A DNA stretch of 28,270 nt from a virus: the IMG/VR virus record IMGVR_UViG_3300017763_004017, positions 1 to 28,270 of that record, one strand, 5' to 3'. The notes under the pieces are model-generated. The model was given only the letters and a program-made list of their open reading frames with translations. It was not told the DNA's origin and did not search any database. The position numbers and the translations under genes were made by a program. Below, in pieces: positions 1-7,039 of this stretch (positions within the stretch are counted from its first letter, which is position 1; every line of letters begins with the position of its first letter).

Positions 1-1
1 A

Positions 2-622
2 GAGGGAGAAAAGAGAGTAAAGCCCAGATTAGCTAAATTTCCTTATACTCTCAATATGCTTACAGATGCTATAAAATTGGCGAAAAAAAATGCAGCAGTG
101 GAATACTTTATACATAAAAATATAAATTATTCAAATGTTTTAGGTGGATGGAGTCAGGAAGATATAGTAAAAATTGCTGATATAGTCATAGTCAATTACA
201 GGAAAAGTATACTAGATTGCTGGATAAGCAATGTAAGAGCTAGAGAAAGTCAAATATGGGTAACTGATACATACAATAAAAAATACGACAAAAGAGTATT
301 CTTTGACTCAGATAGATTTGTTAAATTCGCAAAGAGATACACAACCGAATACGAAGCGATAAAAAGGGCTATCAAAAAACACAACAAACCCCATATAGTC
401 ATAGAGTATGAATCTTTCTGCAAAGAGCCTAATAGCATTGATTATCTGCGCAATAAATTAAAGTATGTAGGAGTAGAAGATATTAATCTCGTTGCGCCTG
501 AAATGATAAAACAAGCTTTTCCTAGAAATCATTATGAAAATAATTTCACTAAACCTGAAACATTCATCAAGTCGTACCCTAGAATAAAAAAATATACAAG
601 ATATGAATTTGAGAGAAACTAA
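2..622 (+). CDS. Stf0-like sulfotransferase, 5' end cut by window edge
   Basis: The frame is open from base 2 to the stop at 622, so the gene begins before the window and the first in-frame Met (base 56) is probably internal. Numbering from that Met, NYRKSILDCWISNVRARES (48-66) resembles the PAPS 3'-phosphate-binding segment of Stf0/LPS-type sulfotransferases: an Arg, then Ser at 58, then an RA...S pattern followed by Trp. A later IVIEYESFCKEP (114-125) matches the 'vxYExLxxdP' stretch of sulfotransferases. The P-loop-like PAPS 5'-binding motif would lie in the missing N-terminus. The predicted reaction is sulfate transfer from PAPS to a glycan or similar acceptor. The gene is 2 bases upstream of a second sulfotransferase of a different subfamily, so the two are probably co-transcribed. 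The fold call is moderate; the acceptor is unknown. Confidence 0.6.
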   Translation, partial: EGEKRVKPRLAKFPYTLNMLTDAIKLAKKNAAVEYFIHKNINYSNVLGGWSQEDIVKIADIVIVNYRKSILDCWISNVRARESQIWVTDTYNKKYDKRVFFDSDRFVKFAKRYTTEYEAIKRAIKKHNKPHIVIEYESFCKEPNSIDYLRNKLKYVGVEDINLVAPEMIKQAFPRNHYENNFTKPETFIKSYPRIKKYTRYEFERN

Positions 623-624
623 AG

Positions 625-1230
625 ATGCAATATAGATTATCTTTATCAAGCAAAGGAAAATTCGTTTATTACCACAATGCTAAGTGTGGCTCTAGGAGTA
701 TTATACATTTTCTAAAAGAGCAAACCGAACTCTCTCAAGAAGGAACTTCTGAAAATCACCAACCTGTATTTTACAAACAAGATTGGAATGATTACTTTCA
801 ATTTTCATTTGTCAGAAACCCATACGGAAGATTGTTGTCACTGTTCCTAGACAAAACCAAAAAAGTTATAGGTACTAAGTGGGAATTAGAAAGATATGCA
901 ATCTACAAAAATAATAATTTTAAAGATTTCGTAATGAACCTCTCTATACAGCCTTGGCAAGAACATGACAGTCATCTAAAATTGCAGTCAGATGTCATAA
1001 ATTTAGAGCGAGCAGTATTTATTGGAAGATTGGAAAATATGAAGACTCACTTTACGTATGTGGCTCGGATTTTGGGATTGAAAGATAGATTAAAAAATAA
1101 ACCTTGGATACTTCCACACTTTAATACTACAGAACACTCTGGCTATAGAGAATATTACAATAAGGAAATGATACACAAGGTTTATTCTATATACAAAGAA
1201 GACTTTGAAAGATTTAAATACAAATTTTAG
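625..1230 (+). CDS. sulfotransferase family protein (Sulfotransfer_2-like)
   Basis: This 201-aa protein has both PAPS-binding signatures of Golgi-type carbohydrate sulfotransferases. FVYYHNAKCGSRSI (13-26) fits the 5'-PSB loop (usually hxPKxGxTS), with Lys20 and Ser residues. FSFVRNPYGRLLSLF (60-74) fits the 3'-PB motif, with Arg64 and Ser72. The C-terminus has the typical Y-x-x-D-F-x-x-F tail. It is short, close to a minimal catalytic domain, with no signal peptide or membrane helix, so it should act in the cytoplasm. It follows another sulfotransferase-like gene by 2 bases. Phage sulfotransferases are known in aquatic phages, but their acceptors are mostly undefined; host surface glycan, a phage-made glycan or a virion glycan are all possible. 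Confidence 0.8.
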   Translation: MQYRLSLSSKGKFVYYHNAKCGSRSIIHFLKEQTELSQEGTSENHQPVFYKQDWNDYFQFSFVRNPYGRLLSLFLDKTKKVIGTKWELERYAIYKNNNFKDFVMNLSIQPWQEHDSHLKLQSDVINLERAVFIGRLENMKTHFTYVARILGLKDRLKNKPWILPHFNTTEHSGYREYYNKEMIHKVYSIYKEDFERFKYKF

Positions 1231-1239
1231 AAAATATAG

Positions 1240-1395
1240 ATGGCATTACCAGCAATTATAATTTCAACGCTATGTTATATGTGGACATGTACCTGTTGTA
1301 TTATAGGGCGCGATTACCCACATGCCGTAATGTGGTTTGCTTACGCTTTGGCTAATTTAGGATTATTGTGGTATGAATTTAACAAAATGGGATGA
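1240..1395 (+). CDS. small two-helix membrane protein (51 aa)
   Basis: A 51-codon ORF begins at the ATG at 1240 and ends with TGA at 1393-1395, overlapping the start of the deaminase gene by 23 bases. The product is almost entirely hydrophobic: helix one spans about residues 3-22 (ALPAIIISTLCYMWTCTCC) and helix two about residues 29-46, joined by a short GRDYPH turn. A hairpin of two membrane helices is the likely topology. The ORF fills what would otherwise be an empty 140-base gap in a tightly packed operon, which supports coding. It could be a holin-like or superinfection-type membrane peptide, but nothing in the sequence fixes a function. Confidence 0.6.
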   Translation: MALPAIIISTLCYMWTCTCCIIGRDYPHAVMWFAYALANLGLLWYEFNKMG

Positions 1396-1807
1396 GAGAT
1401 TCGTTGAGCTAGCCAAACTAGTCGGATCGTGGTCGAAAGACCCGTCAACTCAAGTGGGTGCTGTTGTAGTAGATGCAAATAATAGAATTATATCAATTGG
1501 TTTTAATGGATTTCCCAAGGGCGTAGATGACAATGCAGATAAATTGCTTGACAGAGACGTAAAGTATAATACAATTGTACACGCAGAAGCAAACGCTCTT
1601 ATGTTTGCGAATAAGTCAGTAGAAGGCTGCACATTATACACTTGGCCTTTTCAGCCATGTTCAAGATGCGCTGGTCTGATTATACAGGCTGGAATCAAGA
1701 GGGTCGTTTCGGTAAAAAATTCAGGTGACAGATGGGAAAAAAATTTTAAATTAGCTAGGCAATTATTTAACGAATCAGGTATAATATTAGAGTGGATAAA
1801 TGACTGA
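1373..1807 (+). CDS. dCMP deaminase (zinc-dependent deoxycytidylate deaminase family)
   Basis: The 144-aa protein carries the complete CDA/dCMP deaminase zinc signature: H70-A-E72 in the first motif and P95-C96-x-x-C99 in the second. Glu72 is the expected proton shuttle and His70, Cys96 and Cys99 the zinc ligands. STQVGAVVVD (25-34) and the SIGFNGFPKG segment (41-50) are typical of dCMP deaminases and ComEB-like enzymes. The reaction would be dCMP to dUMP, feeding dTMP synthesis. It is consistent with the RNR and dUTPase genes near 20.5-23.2 kb. The start at 1373 gives family-standard length and lies inside the end of the small membrane ORF. Its stop overlaps the next gene by 8 bases. A ComE-like or tRNA-type deaminase is less likely given the size and motif context. 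Confidence 0.92.
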   Translation: MNLTKWDERFVELAKLVGSWSKDPSTQVGAVVVDANNRIISIGFNGFPKGVDDNADKLLDRDVKYNTIVHAEANALMFANKSVEGCTLYTWPFQPCSRCAGLIIQAGIKRVVSVKNSGDRWEKNFKLARQLFNESGIILEWIND

Positions 1808-1994
1808 AAGAGAAAAAGCAATACAACTGTTAGTCTCCGATTGTTTGGTGGCGCATCAAGAAATCATAATTGTCAAGTTAATAGCAGAACTTGAAAAAGA
1901 TTATGAAGATCTTGCGAAGCTTGCCACTATGGGAGAATACAACACCAACTGGACTCATCCAGAAGTATTAGATTACATAACCTACGAAACTTAA
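1800..1994 (+). CDS. hypothetical small protein (64 aa)
   Basis: A 64-aa mostly helical, acidic protein that I do not recognise. Its ATG overlaps the end of the deaminase gene by 8 bases, which suggests translational coupling. There is no signal peptide, cysteine pair or known motif. The C-terminal half contains NTNWTHPEVLDYITYET, rich in aromatic residues. Support for coding comes from its place in the packed operon and the lack of any alternative ORF in the stretch. Confidence 0.6.
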   Translation: MTEREKAIQLLVSDCLVAHQEIIIVKLIAELEKDYEDLAKLATMGEYNTNWTHPEVLDYITYET

Positions 1995-2003
1995 GGTATA
2001 CAA

Positions 2004-2162
2004 ATGATGACAACTCAAGAAATGGCTACAGCACATCTTTCTAGCGTTAAAAAAACAATTGAAGATATGCACAAGCAAAAAGAAGCCATTGACAATGAAA
2101 TAGGTAGGCTGCAAGCTTATCTTGAAGAAGGTTTGAAAGTTTTAACAGAAGCAAAAGAATAG
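2004..2162 (+). CDS. small coiled-coil protein (52 aa), hypothetical
   Basis: A short ORF starts at the ATG at 2004 (a second ATG follows directly at 2007) and stops with TAG at 2160-2162. The product begins MMTTQEMATAHLSSVKKTI and continues as a single amphipathic helix with heptad-like spacing and a charged surface, ending in EAKE. It looks like a small coiled-coil oligomer of the kind common in T4-superfamily phages of aquatic bacteria. It fits exactly between its neighbours, with an AGGAGG for the next gene directly after its stop. The function is unknown. Confidence 0.6.
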   Translation: MMTTQEMATAHLSSVKKTIEDMHKQKEAIDNEIGRLQAYLEEGLKVLTEAKE

Positions 2163-2176
2163 TTCAGGAGGATTGA

Positions 2177-2494
2177 ATGAACGTAAATGATTTTCTACAT
2201 CGTTTGGAAAGTATTTCTACAGCGTATAGTTGGGATATTGACCGCAACAAGGTAGTGGCTACAATTAAAAGTGGTCCAAATAGAGGTAACACTTTGAACC
2301 CAGTTACTGCGCTGGCGCATAAGAGTGGTTTTGGTTTTTTTAACAATAATCGAGAAGACACTGTTTATGCAGCTAGTCTTTTGGGTTTGCCAAGGAAATA
2401 CGCTAGAAGTATCTATAGCGCAACAATTGGTAGTAACAACAGAGGCAATTCGCAAGTAATCCGTGGAAAAATTCGTTCAGCATTGGAGTTATAA
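2177..2494 (+). CDS. hypothetical protein (105 aa)
   Basis: This 105-aa protein has a perfect AGGAGG ribosome-binding site at 2166-2171 and abuts the SSB gene directly (TAAATG). It is basic, with a glycine/asparagine-rich centre (GFGFFNNNRED) and a C-terminal helix rich in Arg and Lys (VIRGKIRSALEL). The basic character and the link with SSB are compatible with nucleic-acid binding, but no domain is recognisable and that is only inference. Confidence 0.65.
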   Translation: MNVNDFLHRLESISTAYSWDIDRNKVVATIKSGPNRGNTLNPVTALAHKSGFGFFNNNREDTVYAASLLGLPRKYARSIYSATIGSNNRGNSQVIRGKIRSALEL

Positions 2495-2827
2495 ATGAAT
2501 ATTAATACTTGGTTAGGCTGTGGTAGATTAACTAAAGACGCAGACTTTTCTATAACGCAGAAGGGTACGTCTATGGCAAAGTTTCGCATGGCTGTTAATG
2601 ACAGGCGAAACGATGATACTCTGTATCTTAACGTATTGTGTTTTGGCAAAATGGCTGAAGCACTAAAAGAACATCTTACAAGAGGTAGGCTTGTGGGTGT
2701 GCAGGGGAAAATTAAGGTAGACGACTACCAAGATAAGGAAGGAAATCCTAGAAATTCTGTTTGCGTCATGGCAGATGAAATTTCTTTGGGACCGACTGCA
2801 TCTAATGCAGAAAAAACTAGCACCTAA
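2495..2827 (+). CDS. ssb: single-stranded DNA-binding protein (OB fold)
   Basis: The 110-aa protein has the layout of a bacterial/phage SSB OB fold. GRLTKDADFSITQKGTSMAK (10-29) corresponds to strand 1 and the SSB 'GRLxxDPexrxTxxGxxvxx' segment. FRMAVNDR and LYLNVLCFGKMAE follow in order, and RLVGVQGKIKVDDYQDKEG matches the conserved L-V-x-G segment. It would coat ssDNA in replication and recombination and partner with the UvsX-like recombinase at 25.7 kb. The usual acidic C-terminal tip (DDDIPF type) is missing; the protein ends SNAEKTST, so docking of host SSB-interacting proteins by that tip is not expected. A strong terminator follows 26 bases after the stop. Confidence 0.88.
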   Translation: MNINTWLGCGRLTKDADFSITQKGTSMAKFRMAVNDRRNDDTLYLNVLCFGKMAEALKEHLTRGRLVGVQGKIKVDDYQDKEGNPRNSVCVMADEISLGPTASNAEKTST

Positions 2828-2853
2828 CATTTTGCTAGTATCCCCGACTGAAG

Positions 2854-2892
2854 ATAGCCCGATATAGTTTTTACTTGTCGGGCTATTTTTTT
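2854..2892 (+). terminator. rho-independent terminator after ssb
   Basis: A perfect 9-bp stem pairs ATAGCCCGA (2854-2862) with TCGGGCTAT (2878-2886) around a 15-base loop. It is followed immediately by a run of seven T residues (2886-2892). It lies 26 bases after the ssb stop and just before a consensus promoter, so it closes the first operon. Confidence 0.92.
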
Positions 2893-2902
2893 AAAGTTTA
2901 GC

Positions 2903-2931
2903 TTGACAAGTGACGATACTAACAGTATAAT
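2903..2931 (+). promoter_or_regulatory. consensus sigma70-type promoter
   Basis: TTGACA at 2903-2908 and TATAAT at 2926-2931 both match the housekeeping sigma consensus six out of six, with the ideal 17-bp spacer. Transcription should start near 2938. An AGGAGA ribosome-binding site follows at 2948-2953 and the next ATG is at 2959. Its position between a strong terminator and the next operon makes chance unlikely. It should be read by the unmodified host RNA polymerase, so the genes from 2959 on are probably expressed early. Confidence 0.9.
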
Positions 2932-2958
2932 AAAAACGTAACCCCATAGGAGATTAAC

Positions 2959-3342
2959 ATGGTAGACGTTTTATCTAATATTATATTATTATTTCTAATA
3001 AGTTTGTTCTTAAAAGATTTTTTTGAAAGTTACAACAATCCAAGAAAACATTTTTCTCTTACAGAGTATATAACTCTCCAGCCGTTGGAGAAAGATGTGC
3101 CTATCAATCGTCTTTCCCAACAGACTGCAACGAAAGCGGTGAAAAAGGATGCTCCTTCCAAGCCAATAGTTGTGAAAAACAAAAACGGCTACACGCAATT
3201 GCAGCAGGATTGTTTTGACGCGCTAAAAAGCGTGGGCGTAAAGACTGTAAGAGAGAGAAAATACTTAGTGAATAGTATCTTTAATGATAACGATCCTGAG
3301 AATATACAAGAGTTTTTACAGTTAGCATTCAGGGGAAAATAA
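2959..3342 (+). CDS. membrane-anchored protein with C-terminal helical domain, function unknown
   Basis: The first gene after the consensus promoter encodes 127 aa. Residues 4-18 (VLSNIILLFLISLFL) form one membrane helix or uncleaved anchor. A charged linker follows. The C-terminal ~50 residues begin NGYTQLQQDCFDALKSVGV and form a compact helical domain with an 'ALxSLG(V/Y)K' pattern. That pattern recalls RuvA C-terminal-like helices annotated in some T4-type cyanophages, but the match is weak. As the leading gene of an early operon it may act on host membrane or replication functions. The start is supported by AGGAGA 6 bases upstream. Confidence 0.65.
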   Translation: MVDVLSNIILLFLISLFLKDFFESYNNPRKHFSLTEYITLQPLEKDVPINRLSQQTATKAVKKDAPSKPIVVKNKNGYTQLQQDCFDALKSVGVKTVRERKYLVNSIFNDNDPENIQEFLQLAFRGK

Positions 3343-3344
3343 TC

Positions 3345-3875
3345 ATGAATAATTTAAAAGACATGAGAACATACTTAGTTGGCGCAATGGATAGAGTCGT
3401 GGATGGGGGAGTAGGGTGGAGGAACTCAATTACTCCCATGCTTTTGGAGTTGGGCGTAAAAGTTTTGAACCCATGTGATAAACCTATAGAGTCAGCCAAA
3501 GAAGGGCCAAATACGAGACAGGTTATCGACTATTACAAGCAAACTGGTCAGTTTAATAGAATTAGAGATGAGTATGGTCACATAAGAAACGCAGACCTAA
3601 GATGTGTGGACGTATCTGATTTTGTAATTGCTAACATAGATATTAATGTTCACATGTGTGGATCATACGAGGAAATATCTACAGCCAACAGGCAAAAGAA
3701 ACCAGTTTTAGTGTGGTGCGAACAAGGGAAGATGTTAGCTCCTAATTGGCTTTTTTTTATGCTACCACATGAGCATATATTCAGTTCTATGGACAAGTTG
3801 ATTGCTTATTTATACGATGTGTCTAAATGTGAAGATACTTCAAAGTTAAAAAGATGGTTTTTCTTTAATGCTTAA
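3345..3875 (+). CDS. nucleoside 2-deoxyribosyltransferase-like protein
   Basis: The 176-aa protein fits the nucleoside 2-deoxyribosyltransferase-like fold. YLVGAMDRVVDGG (10-22) matches the N-terminal 'hYLaGpm' strand and loop. RNADLRCVDVSDFVIANID (81-99) matches the 'xxDlxxixxsDxvvanld' strand. HMCGSYEEISTANRQKKPV (103-121) matches the 'xxGTxxEixxAxxxxkPV' segment bearing the catalytic Glu (109 or 110). Family members exchange or hydrolyse the glycosidic bond of deoxynucleosides or deoxynucleotides. Here it could salvage host bases or remove unwanted nucleotides and so support phage DNA synthesis. It follows the previous gene by 2 bases. The second Met (base 3363) is an alternative start just before the core fold. 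A DNA-modification role is also possible. Confidence 0.75.
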   Translation: MNNLKDMRTYLVGAMDRVVDGGVGWRNSITPMLLELGVKVLNPCDKPIESAKEGPNTRQVIDYYKQTGQFNRIRDEYGHIRNADLRCVDVSDFVIANIDINVHMCGSYEEISTANRQKKPVLVWCEQGKMLAPNWLFFMLPHEHIFSSMDKLIAYLYDVSKCEDTSKLKRWFFFNA

Positions 3876-3926
3876 AGTTTGGGCAGGACAGACTTATTAT
3901 TCGTAAAATATTTTTTTGAGGTATAA

Positions 3927-4988
3927 ATGATAAATATAATATCGCCCATAAATCCGCTAGGATATGGTGTTGCTGGCTTGAACATCGTTAAAGAATTGAG
4001 CAAGATAACACAAGTCTCTTTGTTTCCTATGGGTCAAATTTCTGGACTTAACAATGCGCAAGATGCAGAAGTAGTAAAAAAATGCATTGCCAATAGTCGT
4101 ATGCCAAGCTTTACAGATGCCTGTGTTAGAATTTGGCATCAAAATGATATGTCTCAATTTGTTGGAAACGGCAAAAGAATAGGCTTTCCTTTTTTTGAAT
4201 TAGATAATTTTTCCGACATTGAAAAACATCATTTACAATTCCCAGATCAAATAATAGTATCTTCCAAGTGGGCAAAAGAAGTTGTGATGAATAGCTGCAA
4301 TCTGACCAACGTTTCCGTTGTGCCTTTGGGTGTAGATTCATCTATTTTTACCCCACACGAAAACACAGAAGAAAAAACAATATTTTTTAATTGCGGTAAG
4401 TGGGAATATAGGAAAGGACATGATATAATTCCCCTATTATTTAATAACGCATTTACTGAGCAAGATAACGTAGAATTGTGGATGATGACACAAAATCCAT
4501 TTTTGTCTAAAGAACAGTCAGACGCATGGTCGAAAATCTATAAAAAGAGTAAATTAGGCTCAAAGATTAAGCTTGTAGATCGTGTAAATACCCATAAAGA
4601 AGTGTATAATATTATGCGTAATGTTGACTGCGGATTGTTCCCGTCCAGAGCAGAGGGCTGGAACCTAGAGCTTCTAGAGATGATGTCATGCGGTAAGAAT
4701 GTTATAGCTACAGATTATTCTGCTCATACTGAATTTTGTAATAATGACAATGCGCTATTAATCTCTGTAGACGAAAAAGAAACTGCAAAAGACAACATAT
4801 GGTTTCATGGCGATGTTGGTCAGTGGGCTAAATTAGGCAGAAACCAGATGGATCAAGCCATTCAGCATATGAGAGATGTTCATAACAAAAAACAAAATGG
4901 GCATTTACAAGTAAATAAGTCAGGGATTGACACTGCTAGATACTTTAGTTGGCACAACACTGCGAAAGGTATACTAAAGAATGTTTAA
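3927..4988 (+). CDS. glycosyltransferase family 4-like (GT-B fold)
   Basis: The 353-aa protein has a GT-B two-domain layout. The N-terminal Rossmann domain begins with NIISPINPLGYGVAGLNI, the glycine-rich acceptor-side loop. The inter-domain segment is SVVPLGVDSSIFTP. The donor-binding domain begins FFNCGKWEYRKGHD and carries the EX7E motif in RAEGWNLELLEMMSCG with Glu243 and Glu251. This is the standard retaining GT1/GT4 signature using a nucleotide-sugar donor. There is no signal peptide, so it should be cytoplasmic. Targets may be modified phage DNA, host envelope glycans, or phage virion proteins such as the Thr-rich protein at 8833-13809; the sequence does not decide. It overlaps the next gene by 8 bases. 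Confidence 0.85.
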   Translation: MINIISPINPLGYGVAGLNIVKELSKITQVSLFPMGQISGLNNAQDAEVVKKCIANSRMPSFTDACVRIWHQNDMSQFVGNGKRIGFPFFELDNFSDIEKHHLQFPDQIIVSSKWAKEVVMNSCNLTNVSVVPLGVDSSIFTPHENTEEKTIFFNCGKWEYRKGHDIIPLLFNNAFTEQDNVELWMMTQNPFLSKEQSDAWSKIYKKSKLGSKIKLVDRVNTHKEVYNIMRNVDCGLFPSRAEGWNLELLEMMSCGKNVIATDYSAHTEFCNNDNALLISVDEKETAKDNIWFHGDVGQWAKLGRNQMDQAIQHMRDVHNKKQNGHLQVNKSGIDTARYFSWHNTAKGILKNV

Positions 4989-5331
4989 TTTTTTTACAAG
5001 TAACAAACAAGAAAAATTAGAAGAAGATGGAGATAAGGTTATTTCAGCTATTACATATTATACAGACAAAGATTTGAATGTAAGAATAGATATAACTATG
5101 GATGATTATGATGATTTGTCCGTCACCTCAATGGCTACACTGTTAACAGTTTTGGCTAGACCAGAAACAATAATCGAGACTTTTGACGTATTAAAACAAG
5201 GCGTAACTAGAGATGAGCGACCAGATGTTTTGGTAAAGATCGCACAAATAGTACAGAGCGCAGCGATAGAATTAACCAAAGACTCAAAAGTAAATGAACA
5301 GCCATGTGTTAAACCTTCTGAAATGCTATAG
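4981..5331 (+). CDS. hypothetical acidic protein (116 aa)
   Basis: An acidic, mostly helical 116-aa protein that overlaps the glycosyltransferase by 8 bases. The central stretch (ITYYTDKDLNVRIDITMDDY) looks like a beta hairpin and the second half is helical. I do not recognise the family. Tight coupling to both neighbours supports coding. Confidence 0.65.
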   Translation: MFNFFTSNKQEKLEEDGDKVISAITYYTDKDLNVRIDITMDDYDDLSVTSMATLLTVLARPETIIETFDVLKQGVTRDERPDVLVKIAQIVQSAAIELTKDSKVNEQPCVKPSEML

Positions 5332-5335
5332 GAGG
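5330..5335 (+). promoter_or_regulatory. ribosome-binding site deciding the next start
   Basis: A perfect AGGAGG lies 6 bases before the ATG at 5342. An in-frame upstream ATG at 5294 exists, but it has no such site and would force a 38-base overlap with the preceding gene. The start at 5342 is therefore preferred. Confidence 0.8.
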
Positions 5336-5341
5336 CTACTC

Positions 5342-5785
5342 ATGTCTAACCCAAAAATAGGATGGCAAAAATACGAAGACTTTCTGGATAAACAAATAAA
5401 TTCTCCAGCTATAGATAATATAATGCAAAGTATATCTTCTAAAGTTCAAGATGTTGAAACTGAAGAATACCAAGATGACTCAGCGTATAAAGATTCATCA
5501 GAATATACTGAAGATGAATCTGATTCACAATCCATGATGTTTCCAATGTCAGCGCAGTTTTTTCAAGACCTATCAATGTTGTCTACATATGATTGCTGGC
5601 TAGGACATACTAATTTTGATATAACTCCAATGATTAAGAATAAATTAGATAATATTGATGGAGTAGAAGTACTAAAAATTTGTAGCCGTTACAGGTTTTT
5701 TATCGGACTTGGCAGGATGTTTAAGTTCGCAGATGTAAGAACGAATGTTGAAGATGCTATTATACCTAAAGAGGAGAAAGAATGA
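5342..5785 (+). CDS. hypothetical protein (147 aa)
   Basis: Starting at the AGGAGG-supported ATG, the product begins MSNPKIGWQKYEDFLDKQIN. It contains a very acidic low-complexity middle (about residues 35-65, rich in Asp, Glu, Ser and Tyr), followed by a folded C-terminal half with STYDCWLGHTNFDIT and VLKICSRYRFFIGLGRMF. I do not recognise the family. It overlaps the sigma-factor gene by 4 bases (ATGA), so the two are translationally coupled and may act together, for example as regulator and sigma factor. That pairing is inference only. Confidence 0.7.
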   Translation: MSNPKIGWQKYEDFLDKQINSPAIDNIMQSISSKVQDVETEEYQDDSAYKDSSEYTEDESDSQSMMFPMSAQFFQDLSMLSTYDCWLGHTNFDITPMIKNKLDNIDGVEVLKICSRYRFFIGLGRMFKFADVRTNVEDAIIPKEEKE

Positions 5786-6291
5786 CAGATTTTTTGCCGT
5801 TTGGCCCAGTTATTGACAAGGATATGGAAAAAGCTTTGAATAATAAAGATATTATTAAAATTATGAATAAAGCAGCTTATAGATTTTCTAATCAAATTGA
5901 TAGAGATGAACTATATAGCTGTCAGCTAAAAGCTCTATGGCAAGCACTTGTTAATTTTAAGCCCGATAAGGGTAGCAAATTTACTACTTATCTATATAAT
6001 GGAGTTTTTATAGAGTGCTTAAAAGAGGTACAATTTCAAGATAAACATAAGAGGTTCTCGAAATGTATATTACATAATAATGTACAGACAAAACCTGATT
6101 TATCCAAGGAAATGGTGGACATATTTGACGAGCTAAGGAATGACGAAGAGAGAGAGCTAATTATGGACAAATACAGCAATATGAGCATTAAGGAAATATC
6201 CATGAAACACAATATTAACCGTGAAACAGTTAGAAAAAAGATAAAAAATATCATGGCAAGAATCAAAAAACAGCTCGAAGAAGTGTATTAA
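5782..6291 (+). CDS. phage RNA polymerase sigma factor (sigma70-like, regions 2 and 4)
   Basis: The 169-aa protein has the minimal two-domain sigma layout. Residues about 25-85 match region 2, with DELYSCQLKALWQALVNF followed by DKGSKFTTYLYNGVFIECL, the 'F..ya...i...i...' part that binds core polymerase and the -10 element. Residues about 113-165 match region 4, with a helix-turn-helix in SIKEISMKHNINRETVRKKI (135-154). Region 1.1 and the long non-conserved insert are absent, as in ECF-type or phage late sigma factors. It should redirect host RNA polymerase to phage late promoters. Its location directly upstream of the virion gene block supports that role. The start overlaps the previous stop by ATGA. 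Confidence 0.82.
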   Translation: MTDFLPFGPVIDKDMEKALNNKDIIKIMNKAAYRFSNQIDRDELYSCQLKALWQALVNFKPDKGSKFTTYLYNGVFIECLKEVQFQDKHKRFSKCILHNNVQTKPDLSKEMVDIFDELRNDEERELIMDKYSNMSIKEISMKHNINRETVRKKIKNIMARIKKQLEEVY

Positions 6292-6357
6292 TTTATAGGA
6301 AAGGACGAGGCAATTATAGGACTAAGGAGTGTTTGTATACAAAATGGAGATATTTAA

Positions 6358-6993
6358 ATGGCTACAACTAATGCTCATGCATCCGTAACGGCTAAGGTTA
6401 ATAATGGTGGTACTGTAGTAAATGCTGGAAATGTTGCTTCTAATAGCAGTATTACCAAAGTAATTGCAGTAAAAGACCTCCAAACTGGCACTGATTATGG
6501 CTCAAAAATCGTCGCTGACACATCTGGTGTAGACGCTGGCGTAACAACTGCTGACAGTGGTGGAACAGGCGGTCTGGCTTATTTTCCTAACGCACAAAAG
6601 GGTGAGAGAAATTTCATCGTTAGAGGCGCTGGAGACTCAGCCTCAAAGGTAAATAATGACGCAAATAGTGTCCTACAGGTAGGCTCAAGTAAGCCTAGCA
6701 ATGGTCTTTATACTGGCACCAACTTCAACTTCAAGTCTAAAAATCTTGGAACAATGACGTTTGATGTCTTGGCTAGACCAGATGGTACTAAAGTCGATCC
6801 GGGTAAGACTCTTGACTTCTCTACTCAGGGGGCTGATGGGGATCTTGTAGTAATTACTGACGGATCTACAGCAGCAACATCTTCAGATGCTGGACGACCA
6901 AGCTTGTCAATTCCGGGTGAACTGACGTTCATGTTTGGCGCTGACGCACCTGAAAGGGCTAACTATAAAGCTAGAAATAGCAAAGAATCTTAA
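6358..6993 (+). CDS. probable virion structural protein, beta-rich (211 aa)
   Basis: The 211-aa product has no Cys or Trp, is rich in Ala, Gly, Thr, Asn, Ser and Val, and has the alternating pattern of a beta-structured virion protein. It starts MATTNAHASVTAKVNNGGTV and ends with a Lys/Arg tail. It is a stand-alone unit with its own upstream leader (66 bases) and a hairpin 20 bases after the stop, which suggests strong monocistronic expression. Codon use also looks less AT-rich than in neighbouring genes. It could be a head decoration, tail tube or fibre-associated protein; no family is recognised. The N-terminal NAHAS segment recurs in the 76-aa protein at 18562. Confidence 0.6.
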   Translation: MATTNAHASVTAKVNNGGTVVNAGNVASNSSITKVIAVKDLQTGTDYGSKIVADTSGVDAGVTTADSGGTGGLAYFPNAQKGERNFIVRGAGDSASKVNNDANSVLQVGSSKPSNGLYTGTNFNFKSKNLGTMTFDVLARPDGTKVDPGKTLDFSTQGADGDLVVITDGSTAATSSDAGRPSLSIPGELTFMFGADAPERANYKARNSKES

Positions 6994-7012
6994 TTCTATT
7001 ATATTTAATCAT

Positions 7013-7039
7013 AGCTACCCCTCCCAGTGGGGGGTAGCT
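7013..7039 (+). terminator. GC-rich hairpin after the virion gene, probable terminator
   Basis: A perfect 9-bp stem pairs AGCTACCCC (7013-7021) with GGGGTAGCT (7031-7039) around a 9-base loop. The downstream tail is TATATTTAG rather than a pure T run, so this could be a weaker terminator or an mRNA-stabilising 3' hairpin for the gene ending at 6993. Confidence 0.65.

Noticed and set aside
1548-1570. TTGACA and TATAAT inside the deaminase gene
   Set aside because: The spacer is 11 bp, too short for a sigma70 promoter, and the site is inside coding sequence.
2485-3935. TATAAATG strings at 2489 and 3922 as T4-type late promoters (TATAAATA)
   Set aside because: Both include the start codon of the next gene, so they cannot serve as its promoter, and they occur by chance at TATAA-ATG starts.
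5294-5341. Upstream start giving a 163-aa version of the protein at 5342
   Set aside because: The perfect AGGAGG at 5330-5335 serves the ATG at 5342, and the longer version would overlap the previous gene with no ribosome-binding site.
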